From positions 38,967,799 to 39,031,798 of the forward strand of contig CM026426.1 in the NCBI GenBank assembly GCA_014871385.1: a stretch of 64,000 bases of DNA, in the 5' to 3' direction. The notes beneath the pieces were generated by a model that saw only the letters and a list, made by a program, of their open reading frames with translations, was not told where the DNA came from and ran no database searches. Each line of letters opens with the position of its first letter. The stretch's first letter is position 1. Shown piece by piece: positions 12,297 through 22,499 of this stretch. Origin of the DNA: Ceratodon purpureus (Eukaryota > Streptophyta > Bryopsida > Pseudoditrichales > Ditrichaceae). Both the position numbers and the translations under genes were made by a program.

Positions 12297-14880
12297 TATC
12301 TTTGGCACAGAAGAGAGTTACATAAACCTGCTAAAGCTAATTAACATTGACCCTGTTGCGCAATTCAAGCTGCCATTACAGCAAACAAGAACACCTGTTT
12401 ATGTATCTTCGGCACCGAAGCGAGTTTACTAGGTCCTCATGAGCTCAAAATCTGAACAACAATGCAATATTCTAGCAGCAAGGGTATCAATCAAGAGCGC
12501 CCACTAAAGTCTCTTCGGCACCGAAGAGAATTATCGAACCTGCAAGAGATAATAAAAATTGAGCCTGCTGCGCAATTCACGCAGCAAACCAAAACACCTA
12601 TACATGTATCTTCAGCACCGAAGAGAGATGACCAGGTCCTCGTGAGCTCACAACCAGAGCAACAAACGAACCAATGATGAGAGCCTACTCAAGTGTCTTC
12701 GGCACCGAAGAGAGTTCAAGACACAAACAACGATGCTTCACCTAAACTAATCAAGACCACCTAAAGCGTATTCTCCTCTAAGTTGTGCTCTCCAGGCACA
12801 ACTTAAGCTGCGAATGTACATACTCATGTCAACTTTAGAACATAGAATCACATCAAGTGAGAAGTTAAAAATGAAATACAACAAATCGGTGGTCCCAAAC
12901 AGAATATAGTTTGTTAATTTTCCTGAACGTTTGTGGCTGTTGTGTTGACTCTCTCATCTACTCCACACAATTTGGATGGGCCAGCGCTTGAAGTCTTTGA
13001 GCTCTTGACCTTTGATGCCTTCTCAAATGGTCCAAGCAAATGAAAGATGGCGTCAATAACCAGGTAGCTTTATACATTAAAAAGAAAAAGCTTCCAAAGC
13101 AAAACCCATTAAACTATGTTCAGCTCCGAAGCAACATGTCAAGGGTCTGAAGTAAACCTCCGGAGTCAGGCTAGAGCATCCCAAGATCAGTCTTCGGCAC
13201 CGAAGAAACTAGTCTAGTTGCTTTCAATGAAAATTTTGATTTATTTGGGAGCATCCCAGGAACTCTCTTCGGCACCGAAGGAACTTGTCCAGGCACCAAA
13301 CAAACTTGACCTACGTCGAAAACCAGAACAATCTCACGAAACACAGAACTAAGATACCATCAATGATGCTTTATTGCTTCTGTTCACACCAAGAGATTCA
13401 ACCCCGGGGCCAACACCTACCAATGAATCGTTGAGGTTACAAAGAAAGTAATCTCTTCCATATTGTGCATGGAGGTGGAGGCTTCTGACCCTTCCCCTGG
13501 GGAAGGGCCATGAATTTTGCATTCTTCCTAGAACTCAGGCAAATCCTAATCCTCTAATCTCAGGCCCTTTCATTGAAAAACTCTCAGACCATCCTCATTT
13601 TACAATAACTTGCTTTCACATGCAACTAAATACAATACTATCTTATGCTGTACCTACTATGTGTCTCCTTATCATAAGCAGAACACTCAAGGTTTATGTT
13701 TTGTCTCGCGCACAGGAATAACATTCCAAGGCTAGCATACAAGATCACTAGACCTGAATTTCATGAGAGTTCAGTATTCACAACACTACTTAAATCCTGT
13801 GACAAAATTCCTAGCCTACTATTTCGTTGAAAAGTTGGCTATTGTAGGGTTTCCGGAATTCAAAAGCTTCTCTTCCCAATCAATCCAGACAGTCCCTCAA
13901 TTTGCCCCTACTCACAACCCAATGTCCCCGCACCCTAACTCACAACACCTTCACCAAAACACATTCGCCCCGTTCTCAAGACCAATCAGCGACGAGGCCA
14001 AGAAGCGTAGCTCGAATCATACCCAGGGAGCATTCCAGAAAGTTCCTTCGGCACCGAAGGAACTTTTCCAGGCACCGAATTGTAATTGCTAGAACTTTTC
14101 CAGGCACCGAATTGTAATTGCTAGAACTGAAAGTGTCTATACCGAAACCAGTGAACAGTTTGAAAGTAGAAATACCTTCACGATCTAGTGCTCAACAAGG
14201 ATTGTTACAATATCGACACCAAGATGAGAAACTGAATGGCAAAGAATAGCGATTCAACTAATAGCAGCTCAAAGAACGGATGCTCATACACCAACCATCC
14301 AACCAAGTCCAAAAAAAATACCTGATTTCCAATCCCAATTAACAAAAAACGATCCTGAAACGCACCACCAGGTTCAATCTCGAAAACAGAGCACTCCATG
14401 CCATGGACGTGAGCCCAGCTCAGATTCGCAACTTAACGACAACAGAAAAAACTCACATACTAGAGCCACCAATTAGACCCACTCCGCCTACGAGATCTAG
14501 CAACTCTACGCTCAATTCCTCGTCCCCCTCCTATTAAAAAAAATAAAATCCTCGTCTCCCTTTTCAAAACTGATTAAACCTCAAATCGACCTCCCCAAAA
14601 ACACCAACCCGCATTGATCTCCAACTCCTACCATCTCATATTCTCCCATTCCCTCCTCAGCTCCTCTACTCACTCTCTTCACTCAATCGATCACCCACTC
14701 AACAAAACGAAATACCACAAGCCCAAAATCTATCCAAAACTAGTCTGCAAAGAATGCTGCGAGAAATGGCCATCGGTATCTTGATAAAACCCTTGTTTGT
14801 ACTCTAGAGTACAGACTTGCAACTAAAACGACAGTGTGCTCCTAAAGTAGCTTCGGCCCCGAAGAAACATTTGGCTTCAC
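12297..14880. repeat. Dispersed palindromic repeats TCTTCGGCACCGAAGA in element A
   Basis: About nine copies of CTTCGGCACCGAAG or close variants occur near 12298, 12405, 12510, 12607, 12695, 13190, 13264, 14045 and 14858. The first five are part of a longer tandem unit of about 190 bp that also contains GAGCCTGCTGCGCAATTCA. Read on the + strand the palindrome always codes for a Ser-Ala-Pro-Lys peptide, so a decayed repeat-protein exon is an alternative to a DNA-site function. The core resembles the CTCGGTACCGAG palindromes of element B. Confidence 0.65.
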
Positions 14881-16386
14881 AGAGAAAGCGTAGAAATGCT
14901 TACAGGTTTGTCTCCGCTTGGCTTCGCCTTTGCTTGCGCTTGCCTAGCTCCAATCGCAGAATCCATCTCCTCTTCTGCGGCATTATCCCCCAAATTTTGC
15001 AAACCAAATTGGAAGACCAGTTATTGAATAGAGCAGTTATTGAACTCCGGATCATCAAAGCAGATCAATGAAATCTTAATGCCCTCGGACACTCAAGATG
15101 AAATCAGAATCTAGTAAGGCGGCTTGCCGCCCCTTCCCGTAACCCTAGACCTGCATTACCTCTTCTTTGTGGCTGGATGTTGTTGATGAACTTGTCGCCT
15201 CCACAACCCGACGAGCACCCTACTAGATCAGAGAATAGTCATTACTGAAAATAGCAGTTCTGTGTTGTATCGCATAAGTAGATGAATATGTGATATCCAA
15301 TGAAAAACTAGGATGGTATAACATTTACCTCTTTGTTCTCACAAGCAGACATCACGTCCAGTCAAGACAATTTGGACCATATTTGTCTAGTTGTGTACAC
15401 TAAATTTTACATAGCTATGCTGAATGGGAACTATTATATCATCATAAAAATGCATATGACAAAAAACTAGACTACCCGTTTATCAATTTCAAGTCATCAT
15501 GGTCCAGCTGATAATAATAATACTAACACCTTAGCCTAGTTTAGTCACTAGAATTTCTCATCCACACCATATACTGTCAAATGATGTAAGTCAAGTGAAA
15601 AGAGACACTCACATCCGTAAGGTGATGATTGTAATTCACGGATAAAACTACACATCTATTGAAGCAATATTGTTGACCATGTTTTGAAAATGATCACTAA
15701 CTCTCTATATAGAAAGTAAAAGAGAGCATGAATGATCATACCTTACCAACGGGCACCTTGATGGGGGTCCCGTCTTTGTAACATGTTAATAGGTTCCGTG
15801 GTGAAACATCGTCCCGTCCAATTGATCCTGCGCCCCGCTTAGGTTGTACCGTTGTCCCCTTGCTAGAATTCCCACCCTTCTTCCCCATCCTAGAACGCAA
15901 GTTGTACGGGGTTTCAATGTCCTCTCTAAATGCTAATCTGTGCTTTCTGTCAATACGCTTCTAGTTCTCTATTGTCCTGCTCAATTCAATCTGAGCTCTT
16001 GCAACAAACCGAGTGATCATCTCTATGTTCTTTAAGCCATTAGGACCACTACATATGTGCTTCAAACAATCACAATGGGCAAATCTATGACCTCTTCAGA
16101 TGTTCATAATTCCATATGTCTAGAAATGCGGATTTCATTATTGGACTGCGTGTTATAAATGGCTCTCACATCATGTGCACTAAATAAATTTCAGAAAATT
16201 AAATGTGCTCTACTTCCTGTCCACATCCTAGAGCCGGCGCCTACACATACCCCTTCATTATGTGGGGTCACTGCTTTTTAAGGGACACAGATATTTGAAG
16301 CTGCTAGTTGTTACATTCAAGTATAAGATCGGAGCCTATTCGGGACCACTGTAAGTCTATTCGATTGTACCTATTACATCTCAAGT

Positions 16387-16848
16387 ATGACAGGTGTTAG
16401 AGGCACTAGTACTGTAGACGTGGTTCTGCCAATTGAGCCGATTTCGATTGATCAGTTTCAAAGCCTTTCTGAGCACGTTCCTCTAGGTGCTGTCAGTAAG
16501 GGCATGGGTCATATTTCAATAGATGACAATTGTATTGCAGACTTGAACCTTGTACAACCTGAGTCTACGATTGAGATTAAGGTAGTAGAAAATTCCAAGC
16601 CGGTGCTGCATGCCTACTCTAATGTTGGAGTCATCAAGCTAGGGACGTACACGAGCGCTTTACTAAGAGGCCATCCTAAACCTAGAGAAGTCAGGCTCAA
16701 GATGCCACGTTGTGAATCATTGTGGAGTACTGCTGCACACCCTCGAGAATGTCTAGGGCCACCTAACGATGGACCTAGTAAAGCACATGACGAGGACAAT
16801 TACAAAGAAGATGGAGAAGCAGCCGTCAAGCGCTGTCGCCTTTACTAA
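16387..16848 (+). CDS. Small unknown gene of element A (153 aa), related to 41185-41715
   Basis: This is an uninterrupted frame starting at an ATG and ending in a Lys/Arg-rich tail (AAVKRCRLY). I recognise no known domain. A segment reading LHAYSNVGVIKLGTY then a short stretch and VRLKMPR matches the other element's small gene (HAYSRVGRIPPVTY ... VIKIPR) in sequence, spacing and position within the protein. Finding it in two diverged elements suggests an element-encoded accessory protein rather than a chance frame. In element A it lies between the methyltransferase gene and the transposase gene, in the transposase's direction. Function unknown. Confidence 0.55.
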   Translation: MTGVRGTSTVDVVLPIEPISIDQFQSLSEHVPLGAVSKGMGHISIDDNCIADLNLVQPESTIEIKVVENSKPVLHAYSNVGVIKLGTYTSALLRGHPKPREVRLKMPRCESLWSTAAHPRECLGPPNDGPSKAHDEDNYKEDGEAAVKRCRLY

Positions 16849-17511
16849 ATAACACTAACTATTGTAGCCTCCAATTTGAGATGATTGACAGCAATTTGCT
16901 ACAATACACTTAATACTAGTTAGGGTCATATTCACCGATGACAGATAAATCGGATCTTTTCTTGTTCTAAATATAATATAAGATTAATACAAATCTATCC
17001 CGCCGGCATTTTATTCCTTCTGAATAGAAATCTTCTATTCTGGTCTTCAAAAATAGTGTCGTACTAGACAATCTTGTTTATTGGTACGCGCAGTTACTTT
17101 GTTTCTAATATCTATCCCCTCACCTGCTTTTTATGACATTATTAATTATCTTATTTTGTGTACTTATTTTGTTATCCTTTATATACCATCTATCATGAAC
17201 CATGACGCCGTCAACCTCATACCAAAATAATGTTATACAGTATAACGACTCAGTGTTGTTCTTAATCAAATGTCATTTTCAAAATTTCACGCAATCCTTT
17301 GTTGAAATCGGTAAACCGTCAAAGAAATCTCTCAGATATCTGCAAGACACGTGTTGTATGTGCTTAGTTAAATACTTTTGATTTCGTGAAATTTACTTTC
17401 ATCTCCTAGCCTATTAATTTATGAGTGTATATATATTTTTCAAACTCTCAATGAAGTCCCTTTCCTGATTCAAACTCTCTCCCGCGCAAGTACCTAGTGG
17501 GTTTTTTAGCA
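16849..17511. promoter_or_regulatory. AT-rich region upstream of element A transposase, with TATA box
   Basis: The stretch has no coding potential. A TATA-type run (TATATATAT) lies at 17428-17436, about 75 bases before the transposase ATG at 17512. Element B has a TATA box at a very similar distance (38111-38116 for the ATG at 38195), which supports it. Confidence 0.45.
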
Positions 17512-19107
17512 ATGGCCCTTGTTCGTTCTGATTTCCATTCAGTGCTGGTGTTGTTTCCATTAGCAAAGGATGGTCATGCTGCTGTTACCAGTACTACATT
17601 GAGTCTTTGTTTTCTCTTCCGTGAAAACACAATCTTCGTTGAAGAAGAAGTTTTTGATGATCAAACCGGTCTACTTTTCCATGTTGTAGGTCTAACAAGA
17701 GAAGAGAATGATGTGGGTACGTTCTGGTTGCTGAAGCCTGGAAAGTATCGGGTGTACGGAGTTAGAGAGTCTTTGCTAGATGGCTCGACACAAATTCTAA
17801 CTCCTAAGGAGTCCTCCACTATTGGCATTGAGAGACCCGTGCTGTCTAGGGTAAAGATTGAGCCCGGTCTAGAAACAATTTATGAGTTGAGTGATGATTC
17901 CGACAGTGAGGTTGAAGTTCTTCGATCAGAGAGTAAAGTACAACCTGAGCAGGTTCCACAAGAACATTGCAAGGAAACTCTTCCTCTTGTTGATCCATCT
18001 CCAACTCCTTGTCAGTCCGCAGTTGGGGCAAGTCAAGTTGTGAGTATCATCCATTCATTGATGCGTCTTGGAGCTCGTAAACGGTCCAAAAATGTCTTGT
18101 CTCGCTAAAAACTTTGAGGCCATCAAGCTCCAGCAGGTGGATCACCTTCCCCCTCGTTATGATGGGGAGGTTGTCTTTGAATTTCCACCATTAGGTGACC
18201 ATGGCCACAACACAATGACCAAGCATTTTCGTGGAATGGATAGAAGGTACCATGGACATGTTTGGTCTCGTACAATCACATCTAACATTCAGAATGATCT
18301 AAATCTTCTATTTCGTACATCGTCATGTTTGGGCCATCTACGTTGCAGCAACAGTAACTGTGAATATCTTCAACGAGACCACAGGACTTCCACTGTCAAT
18401 GAGACAGAGTGGGACGGACTTTCCGACAAGGTGTTTGTGGTAGGGTTGAAACCTCTCACTAGTTCAACAGTGGTTTGCAAATCTTGTAACATCCCTCCCA
18501 CTTGTGTTGTTGTCTGCCCTGCCAAGATTTATTATGTTACTCCGACACCTCACATGACGAGGGCTTGTGTGCACCTCGGATCTCATGACCATCCGGTCAA
18601 GTCCGGTGAACATCGGGACTTCATCAAACTGGCAGACAGTTTAATTGAGGAACAAGTCGAACGCACTCCATCCGCCACTCGCTCGGCTATTGTGCTTGAA
18701 ACTGCAAAGGAAGTGTTGGGGCCACTCCTGCTTGCTCAAGAAGGATAGCCTCGAAAGATCTTGGAACTAGACAAACTGCATGGTATTTTTGATAAATGTA
18801 AGCACCTCACTTCCCTCAACATCCGTAACACAGTCAATACGTTTAATACCTATCGTCGTTATGGAGTCATGGACAGTATTACCAAGTTACGCGGTGCAAG
18901 CAATTGGAAGTTTGTACAGCAGAATAAGTTTCCAGGGCAAGGGCGGATATAGACAAGATCTATATCTTTAAGATGTCTGAAGTTGGACCGGGAAGCGGAG
19001 TCGACCTGGTGAAACGAATGCAAATTGGTGGTGACTTCGAAAACTCTTGGATTATGTTCGACCATGTCAGGCGTGTCAGGCCATGGTCAACAATGGCTTG
19101 TCATGTG
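17512..19107 (+). pseudogene. Element A MULE transposase, 5' part, cut by element B
   Basis: The start ATG at 17512 (MALVRS) aligns with the start of the element B transposase (MALPVP). Residues about 100-160 hold LSRVKIEPG (a psi-K-x-E SUMO-attachment consensus), then YELSDDSDSE (acidic, SUMO-interaction-like). The GCM/WRKY-type zinc finger follows (CLGHLRCSNSNCEYL ... CKSCNIPPTCVVVCPAKIYYV ... ACVHLGSHDHPV), and then DKLHGIFDKCKHL and YRRYGVMDSITKLRG. Damage includes a frameshift near 18085, a TAG near 18747 and a frameshift near 18945. The gene ends abruptly at TMACHV, exactly at the 11-bp target duplication of element B. The remainder is at 42025-44099 in the matching frame. Confidence 0.85.
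19097..19107. repeat. Target-site duplication of element B, left copy
   Basis: CTTGTCATGTG is repeated perfectly at 42014-42024. The 11-bp length fits Mutator-like elements. The two halves of element A's transposase meet at this site. Confidence 0.9.
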
Positions 19108-19180
19108 GGGGAAAGGTCGTATATGAGCGGAGAGCGGAGAGCGGAGAGCAGAAAACCGGTGAGCAGTAAATTGGAAATTT
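19108..19180 (+). repeat. Left terminal inverted repeat of element B
   Basis: It starts GGGGAAAGGTCGTATATGAG and continues with three GAGCGGA units and GAGCAGAAAA, then GGTGAGCAGTAAATTGG, which resembles the inner part of element A's terminus (GGTGAGCAGTAAC). Confidence 0.85.
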
Positions 19181-19690
19181 TAGGACCAGTTCAGGGTTTA
19201 GTGTCGCCTTAGACTGCGCATATTAAGCTCATATTTTGAAACATTTTTCAAGAGATGTCACTCTAGGTTTGGGTGTTGTGAACATATCCGCATAAAAAAA
19301 GATGTCACATGTGCAGACATACTCTCTTTCTGGTACAAAAATTAGGGCTGACGTCATCATGACCTCATGGTTTAGGGATTGTATATCATCCCCTCCATAT
19401 CTAAACCCTTCCATATCTTTGAACCTGCTTGCACATTATCATCCACCAAAATCAACACAAAAAGTAACTTCCAATTATGCTTGAAACCTGAAAACAAAAT
19501 GCAATGGACACACCACATACTAAGCAATTAGCTAAGAAACTTGCGGATCCAGAACAATGAAGCCGCAAGCGTTTCATCTTGTTCAATTGTGCCTCTCCAT
19601 TAATCGATGATAAAACTTGTACATAATATTGGCCGACCGGCGCTAGCACAATTAGGACAAATCTGGTCTTTAATTACTAGCTACACCAAA
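19180..19690. other. Left arm of element B without a supported gene
   Basis: Mixed-composition sequence. Several short frames exist on both strands, but none is conserved against element A or shows a recognisable domain. Confidence 0.35.
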
Positions 19691-19691
19691 G

Positions 19692-19961
19692 CTAGGCCAA
19701 GCTAAACCTAGAAGAACCCCCGATATGGGTTAGCTCTGCGGATGGCGGCTCCCAGGTGTACTTGCAGATGTCGACAAGTCGAGAAAACGCAATGCCTGCC
19801 TCATAGTTCCAAATTGCAGTGAGGTCCTTGGAATACACGATGTTCTCTCTCAGAATCCGAGAGTACTCCTCCACCTCAGCCTCAATCTCCAGAATGACTC
19901 CGATGAAACGCACGTCCCCAAAGAAGCTCTTCATCTCCACCTCCAACTGCGGCCGCTCCAT
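19692..19961 (-). CDS. Small unknown minus-strand gene in element B left arm (89 aa)
   Basis: From the ATG at 19961 (MERPQLEVEMKSFF) the protein is acidic and helical, with GVILEIEAEVEEYSRIL, then DLTAIWNYEAGIAFSRLVD and a short tail. No family is recognised. A pyrimidine-rich leader lies upstream on the minus strand and a TATA-like TTTATAAGG occurs near 20089-20097. The gene faces away from 21001-21509 across the palindrome array, so the two may share a bidirectional control region. It could also be a captured host gene fragment, as is common in MULEs. Confidence 0.45.
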   Translation of the reverse strand: MERPQLEVEMKSFFGDVRFIGVILEIEAEVEEYSRILRENIVYSKDLTAIWNYEAGIAFSRLVDICKYTWEPPSAELTHIGGSSRFSLA

Positions 19962-20099
19962 CCTGAAGTTCGAAAAAACAGAAATAGAAGCAAAGAGGGA
20001 GAGGAATGAGAGGAGGGGAGAGCACAGAAAGGAGAGAGTATGAGAAGGGAGGAAGGAGAGATTGTGAGGAAAGGGGAGGAGGGGCGCCCTTATAAAGGG

Positions 20100-20800
20100 G
20101 GCCCTTCTCACCCAGGGTTAGGTCAGAAAAGGGGGCGCCGCAAGGGGCGCCCCTCTCATCCAGGGTTAGGTCAGGATGAGTGGCCCCCTTCATCAAGGAG
20201 GGTGCCCATGAACCCCATTGAAGAGGGCTCTCGGTGCCGAGAGCCCTATGGCCGCAAGGGACGCCCGTAACCGAGAGCCCCTATGAAGGGGCTCTCGGTC
20301 ACGGAGGCCCTTGCGGCCATAGGGCTCTCGGCACCGAGAGCCCTATTGCTGGGAGGGACCCTCGGTACCGAGAGCCCCTATGAAGGGGCTCTTGGTATCG
20401 GGTGCCCCTCTTGGCCATAGGGCTCTCGACACCAAGAGCCCTATGATCGCAGGGGGCCCTCGGTACCGAGAGCCCCCATGGTGATAGGGCTCTCGGTACC
20501 GAGAGTCCCCACTAGGGACCCTCGGTACCGAGAGCCCCATCACCATGGGGGCTCTCGGTACCGAAAGCCCTTAGGGCGAGGCCGCCTTAGGGTGGCCACC
20601 GCCCCAAGGCGGTGGCCGCTGCCTAAGGAAGGCGGCGGCCTCCTCTCCTCCCTTGAGGGTTGGAAGGGTGGCGCCCTTCCAACCCTAGGAGGGGGCTCCC
20701 TTCCTTGTGATTGGGAAGGAGCGACCTTCCCAGCCCTAAGGAGGGGGGGCTTCTCCCAGGGTTGGGAGGGAGCCGCCTCCCAGCCCTAGAAAGAGGAGGC
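20100..20800. repeat. Array of CTCTCGGTACCGAGAG palindromes in a GC-rich block
   Basis: Between 20227 and 20575 there are about ten copies of a palindrome with core CTCGGTACCGAG (variants with GGCACC and GGTGCC). They are often extended by GGGCTC/GAGCCC and spaced 25-50 bp apart. The flanks to 20100 and 20800 are rich in GGGCGCCCCT and GGTTGGGAGG inverted repeats. Single related palindromes occur in the intron of the ParB-methyltransferase gene (25758 and 25878). The block lies between two divergent TATA boxes (20089-20097 and 20823-20830). It is not a CRISPR array: the spacers are repeats themselves and the repeats are perfect palindromes. Confidence 0.8.
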
Positions 20801-20822
20801 GGCCGAGAGGGCTCGGCGGGGC

Positions 20823-20830
20823 CCATATAA
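20823..20830 (+). promoter_or_regulatory. TATA box for the gene at 21001
   Basis: CATATAAGG is followed by a CT-rich leader of about 170 bases that ends at the ATG at 21001. The leader composition is typical of plant 5' untranslated regions. Confidence 0.5.
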
Positions 20831-21000
20831 GGGGTCCCACTCCCCCTCAAAACTCACACTTCTCTCCTCACTTCTCTCTCTCACTCTCTCTTTCACTCTC
20901 TCCTCTCCATTCGGACTCCTCTCTCCTCTCCCTCTCTTCTTCTCTCTTCTTCTTCAATCTTCTCTTCCTTCCTCCTCTCCTCTCCCTCCTTTTCCTCAAG

Positions 21001-21509
21001 ATGGTTCGCAAGGTGGTGAAGGTGGCTTCCAAGGGGCAGTGCTCGAAGACTATTGGCAAGAAGAGGGGAAGGGGAGAATCCATTTCTGGAGGATCTATGG
21101 TGGAGGTGCCGAAGGTGGAGGTTCCTAAGGTGGAGATGCCCAAGGTGGAGGTGCCCAAGGAGATGGTGCCGAAGGTGGAGGTGCCAAAGGTGGAGATGCC
21201 CAAGGTGGAGGTGCCGAAGGAGGAGGTGCCGAAGGAGGAGGGAAATTTCGATGGAGCTCAATGGGTGCCTTATGGACGTAGGGGAGATGACCTCATTCAA
21301 CCATCGTTGAATATGAAGGGGAGACTGTCCATATGCAGATGGATGATGCTGAAGACTATGATTCCGATTCTCATCTCCATTGGTTGGGCTTCGAAGATGA
21401 GGAGGCGGCACAGGCTTATCGGCGGAAGTTGGAGGAAGATGCAACGGATGTGGTGGAGATCATAGCCCCGGAAAACAAAGCAGATGTAGTTGAGGATGGT
21501 GTAGCCTAG
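21001..21509 (+). pseudogene. Unknown gene with VPKVE pentapeptide repeats in element B left arm (frameshifted)
   Basis: The ATG at 21001 opens a basic N-terminus (MVRKVVKVASKGQCSKTIGK). Nine or so pentapeptides of the V/M-P-K-V/E-E type follow (about residues 34-80). The frame then reads FDGAQWVPYGRRGDD. From about 21290 the better coding frame is the neighbouring one: VEYEGETVHMQMDDAEDYDS, then HLHWLGFEDEEAAQAYRRKL, ending in an acidic tail at TAG 21507-21509. So there is one frameshift near 21250-21290, or a missed splice. I recognise no domain; the basic, repeat-rich start and acidic end suggest a nucleic-acid or chromatin protein, but that is a guess. Confidence 0.5.
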
Positions 21510-21827
21510 ACATTTGAAGGTGGTAGCCTAGAAATGTGTGCAAATTATCGGGGTACCGTGTTGCTTAGTGGAGTGGCGCCTCTTTGGCAGGTTCAACGCC
21601 CTTGTGTAGAGGATTTTGTAAACTGTGTACCATTTTGTAAGTACTATAAATGCAAGTCATAATGACAACCTTAAAGTTGTTATGTCTTTAATCTTAAATT
21701 TTTTTGATCATTTTAATCTTTAATTTATTGATTTTAATCTCCTTTTCTTCCCCTTTATTATGCTATTTGATTAATGTTTTTACTTTTATTTTTTATTCTT
21801 ATTTTTGCTTTGGTTCTGTAAATTAAA
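21510..21827. other. AT-rich stretch downstream of the VPKVE gene
   Basis: T-rich sequence with no gene seen. It probably contains the 3' end of the preceding transcript. Confidence 0.3.
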
Positions 21828-22120
21828 CGAGTCCTGAGACCCGAGTCCTGAGACCTGAGTCCCGAGACCCGAGTTCCGAGACCCAAGTCCCAAGTCCCGA
21901 GTCCTGAGTCCCGAGTCCCGAGTCCCAAGTCCCGAGTCCCAACACCCGAGTCCCATGACCCGAGTCGCCACTCCCGACTCTCGACTCCCGACTCCCGACA
22001 CCCCAGTTGCGAGCCCCGACTGTCGCCGCGACGCGGGACAAAGAGTCCCGCCGCGAGCAGGGACATGGAGTCCCGCCGCGAGCAGGGACATGGAGTCCCG
22101 CCGCGACGGGGGACAAGGAA
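21828..22120. repeat. GAGTCCC minisatellite
   Basis: Roughly twenty degenerate copies of the heptamer GAGTCCC (variants GAGACCC, AAGTCCC, GAGTCCT) occur in a row. Longer GGGACATGGAGTCCCGCCGC units follow from about 22030. Open frames on both strands here are artefacts of the repeat. Confidence 0.8.
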
Positions 22121-22295
22121 CCCTTCCCCCACATAGTACTCTCTGTGGGATTCGGCAGGCCCCCCCCCCCTCTTGGGTCTAAGAGAGTTCCGAGACACAC
22201 TTTTTTTTGGAAGACCACCCACCCTCCCTCTCTACCCCCCCCCCCTCCTGTCCCGACGCGACTCCGGACCCCTGTCCCTCTCCCTCGCGGTCACT

Positions 22296-22478
22296 CCCTC
22301 CCTCCCTCCCTCTCCCTCTCCCTCTCCCTCTCCCTCTCCCTCTCCCTCTCCCTCTCCCTCTCCCTCTCCCTCTCCCTCTCCCTCTCCCTCTCCCTCTCCC
22401 TCTCCCTCTCCCTCTCCCTCTCCCTCTCCCTCTCCCTCTCCCTCTCCCTCTCCCTCTCCCTCTCCCTCTCCCTCTCCC
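22296..22478. repeat. (CCCTCT)n microsatellite
   Basis: About 30 near-perfect copies of a pyrimidine hexamer form a strand-asymmetric tract. Pro-Ser or Leu-Pro and Glu-Gly frames of more than 100 codons over it are meaningless. Confidence 0.95.
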
Positions 22479-22499
22479 TGTTCTTCTCTCCCAGTGGGT

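Larger units (their letters stand above)
6536..15888 (-). pseudogene. Element A copy of the ParB-like / beta-class DNA methyltransferase gene (decayed)
   Basis: Reading leftward, exons can be matched one by one to the element B copy. They are: N-terminal Lys/Gly-rich exon (15747-15888), ParB-like exon (about 11590-12049, with SRFEIPLCRMQAMP and FFVCDGNHR), QKYGLMPFEQF exon (about 11310-11440), an exon ending NPELTPGWLRE (about 10542-10735), IERHYSQN/WLAKACFWAV exon (about 10228-10450), exons near 9.2-10.1 kb, a methyltransferase exon (about 8050-8400: VDLIL, then DWFQSIFDSA, LQDDGAIIL), motif I region (about 7227-7350, IVFDCSIG), ASIHACRNVNRHIAALEADK (about 6930-7117) and an acidic last exon (6536-6790). 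A TAA follows the DGNHR motif directly, a frameshift lies near 10385, and further stops occur near 7010 and 6715. The catalytic DPPY position reads RDLLE. It is not functional as it stands. Confidence 0.7.

Noticed and set aside
20200..20600. Regular palindromic repeats resembling a CRISPR array
   Set aside because: Repeats are self-complementary, spacing varies, spacers are also repetitive, and the DNA is plant nuclear.
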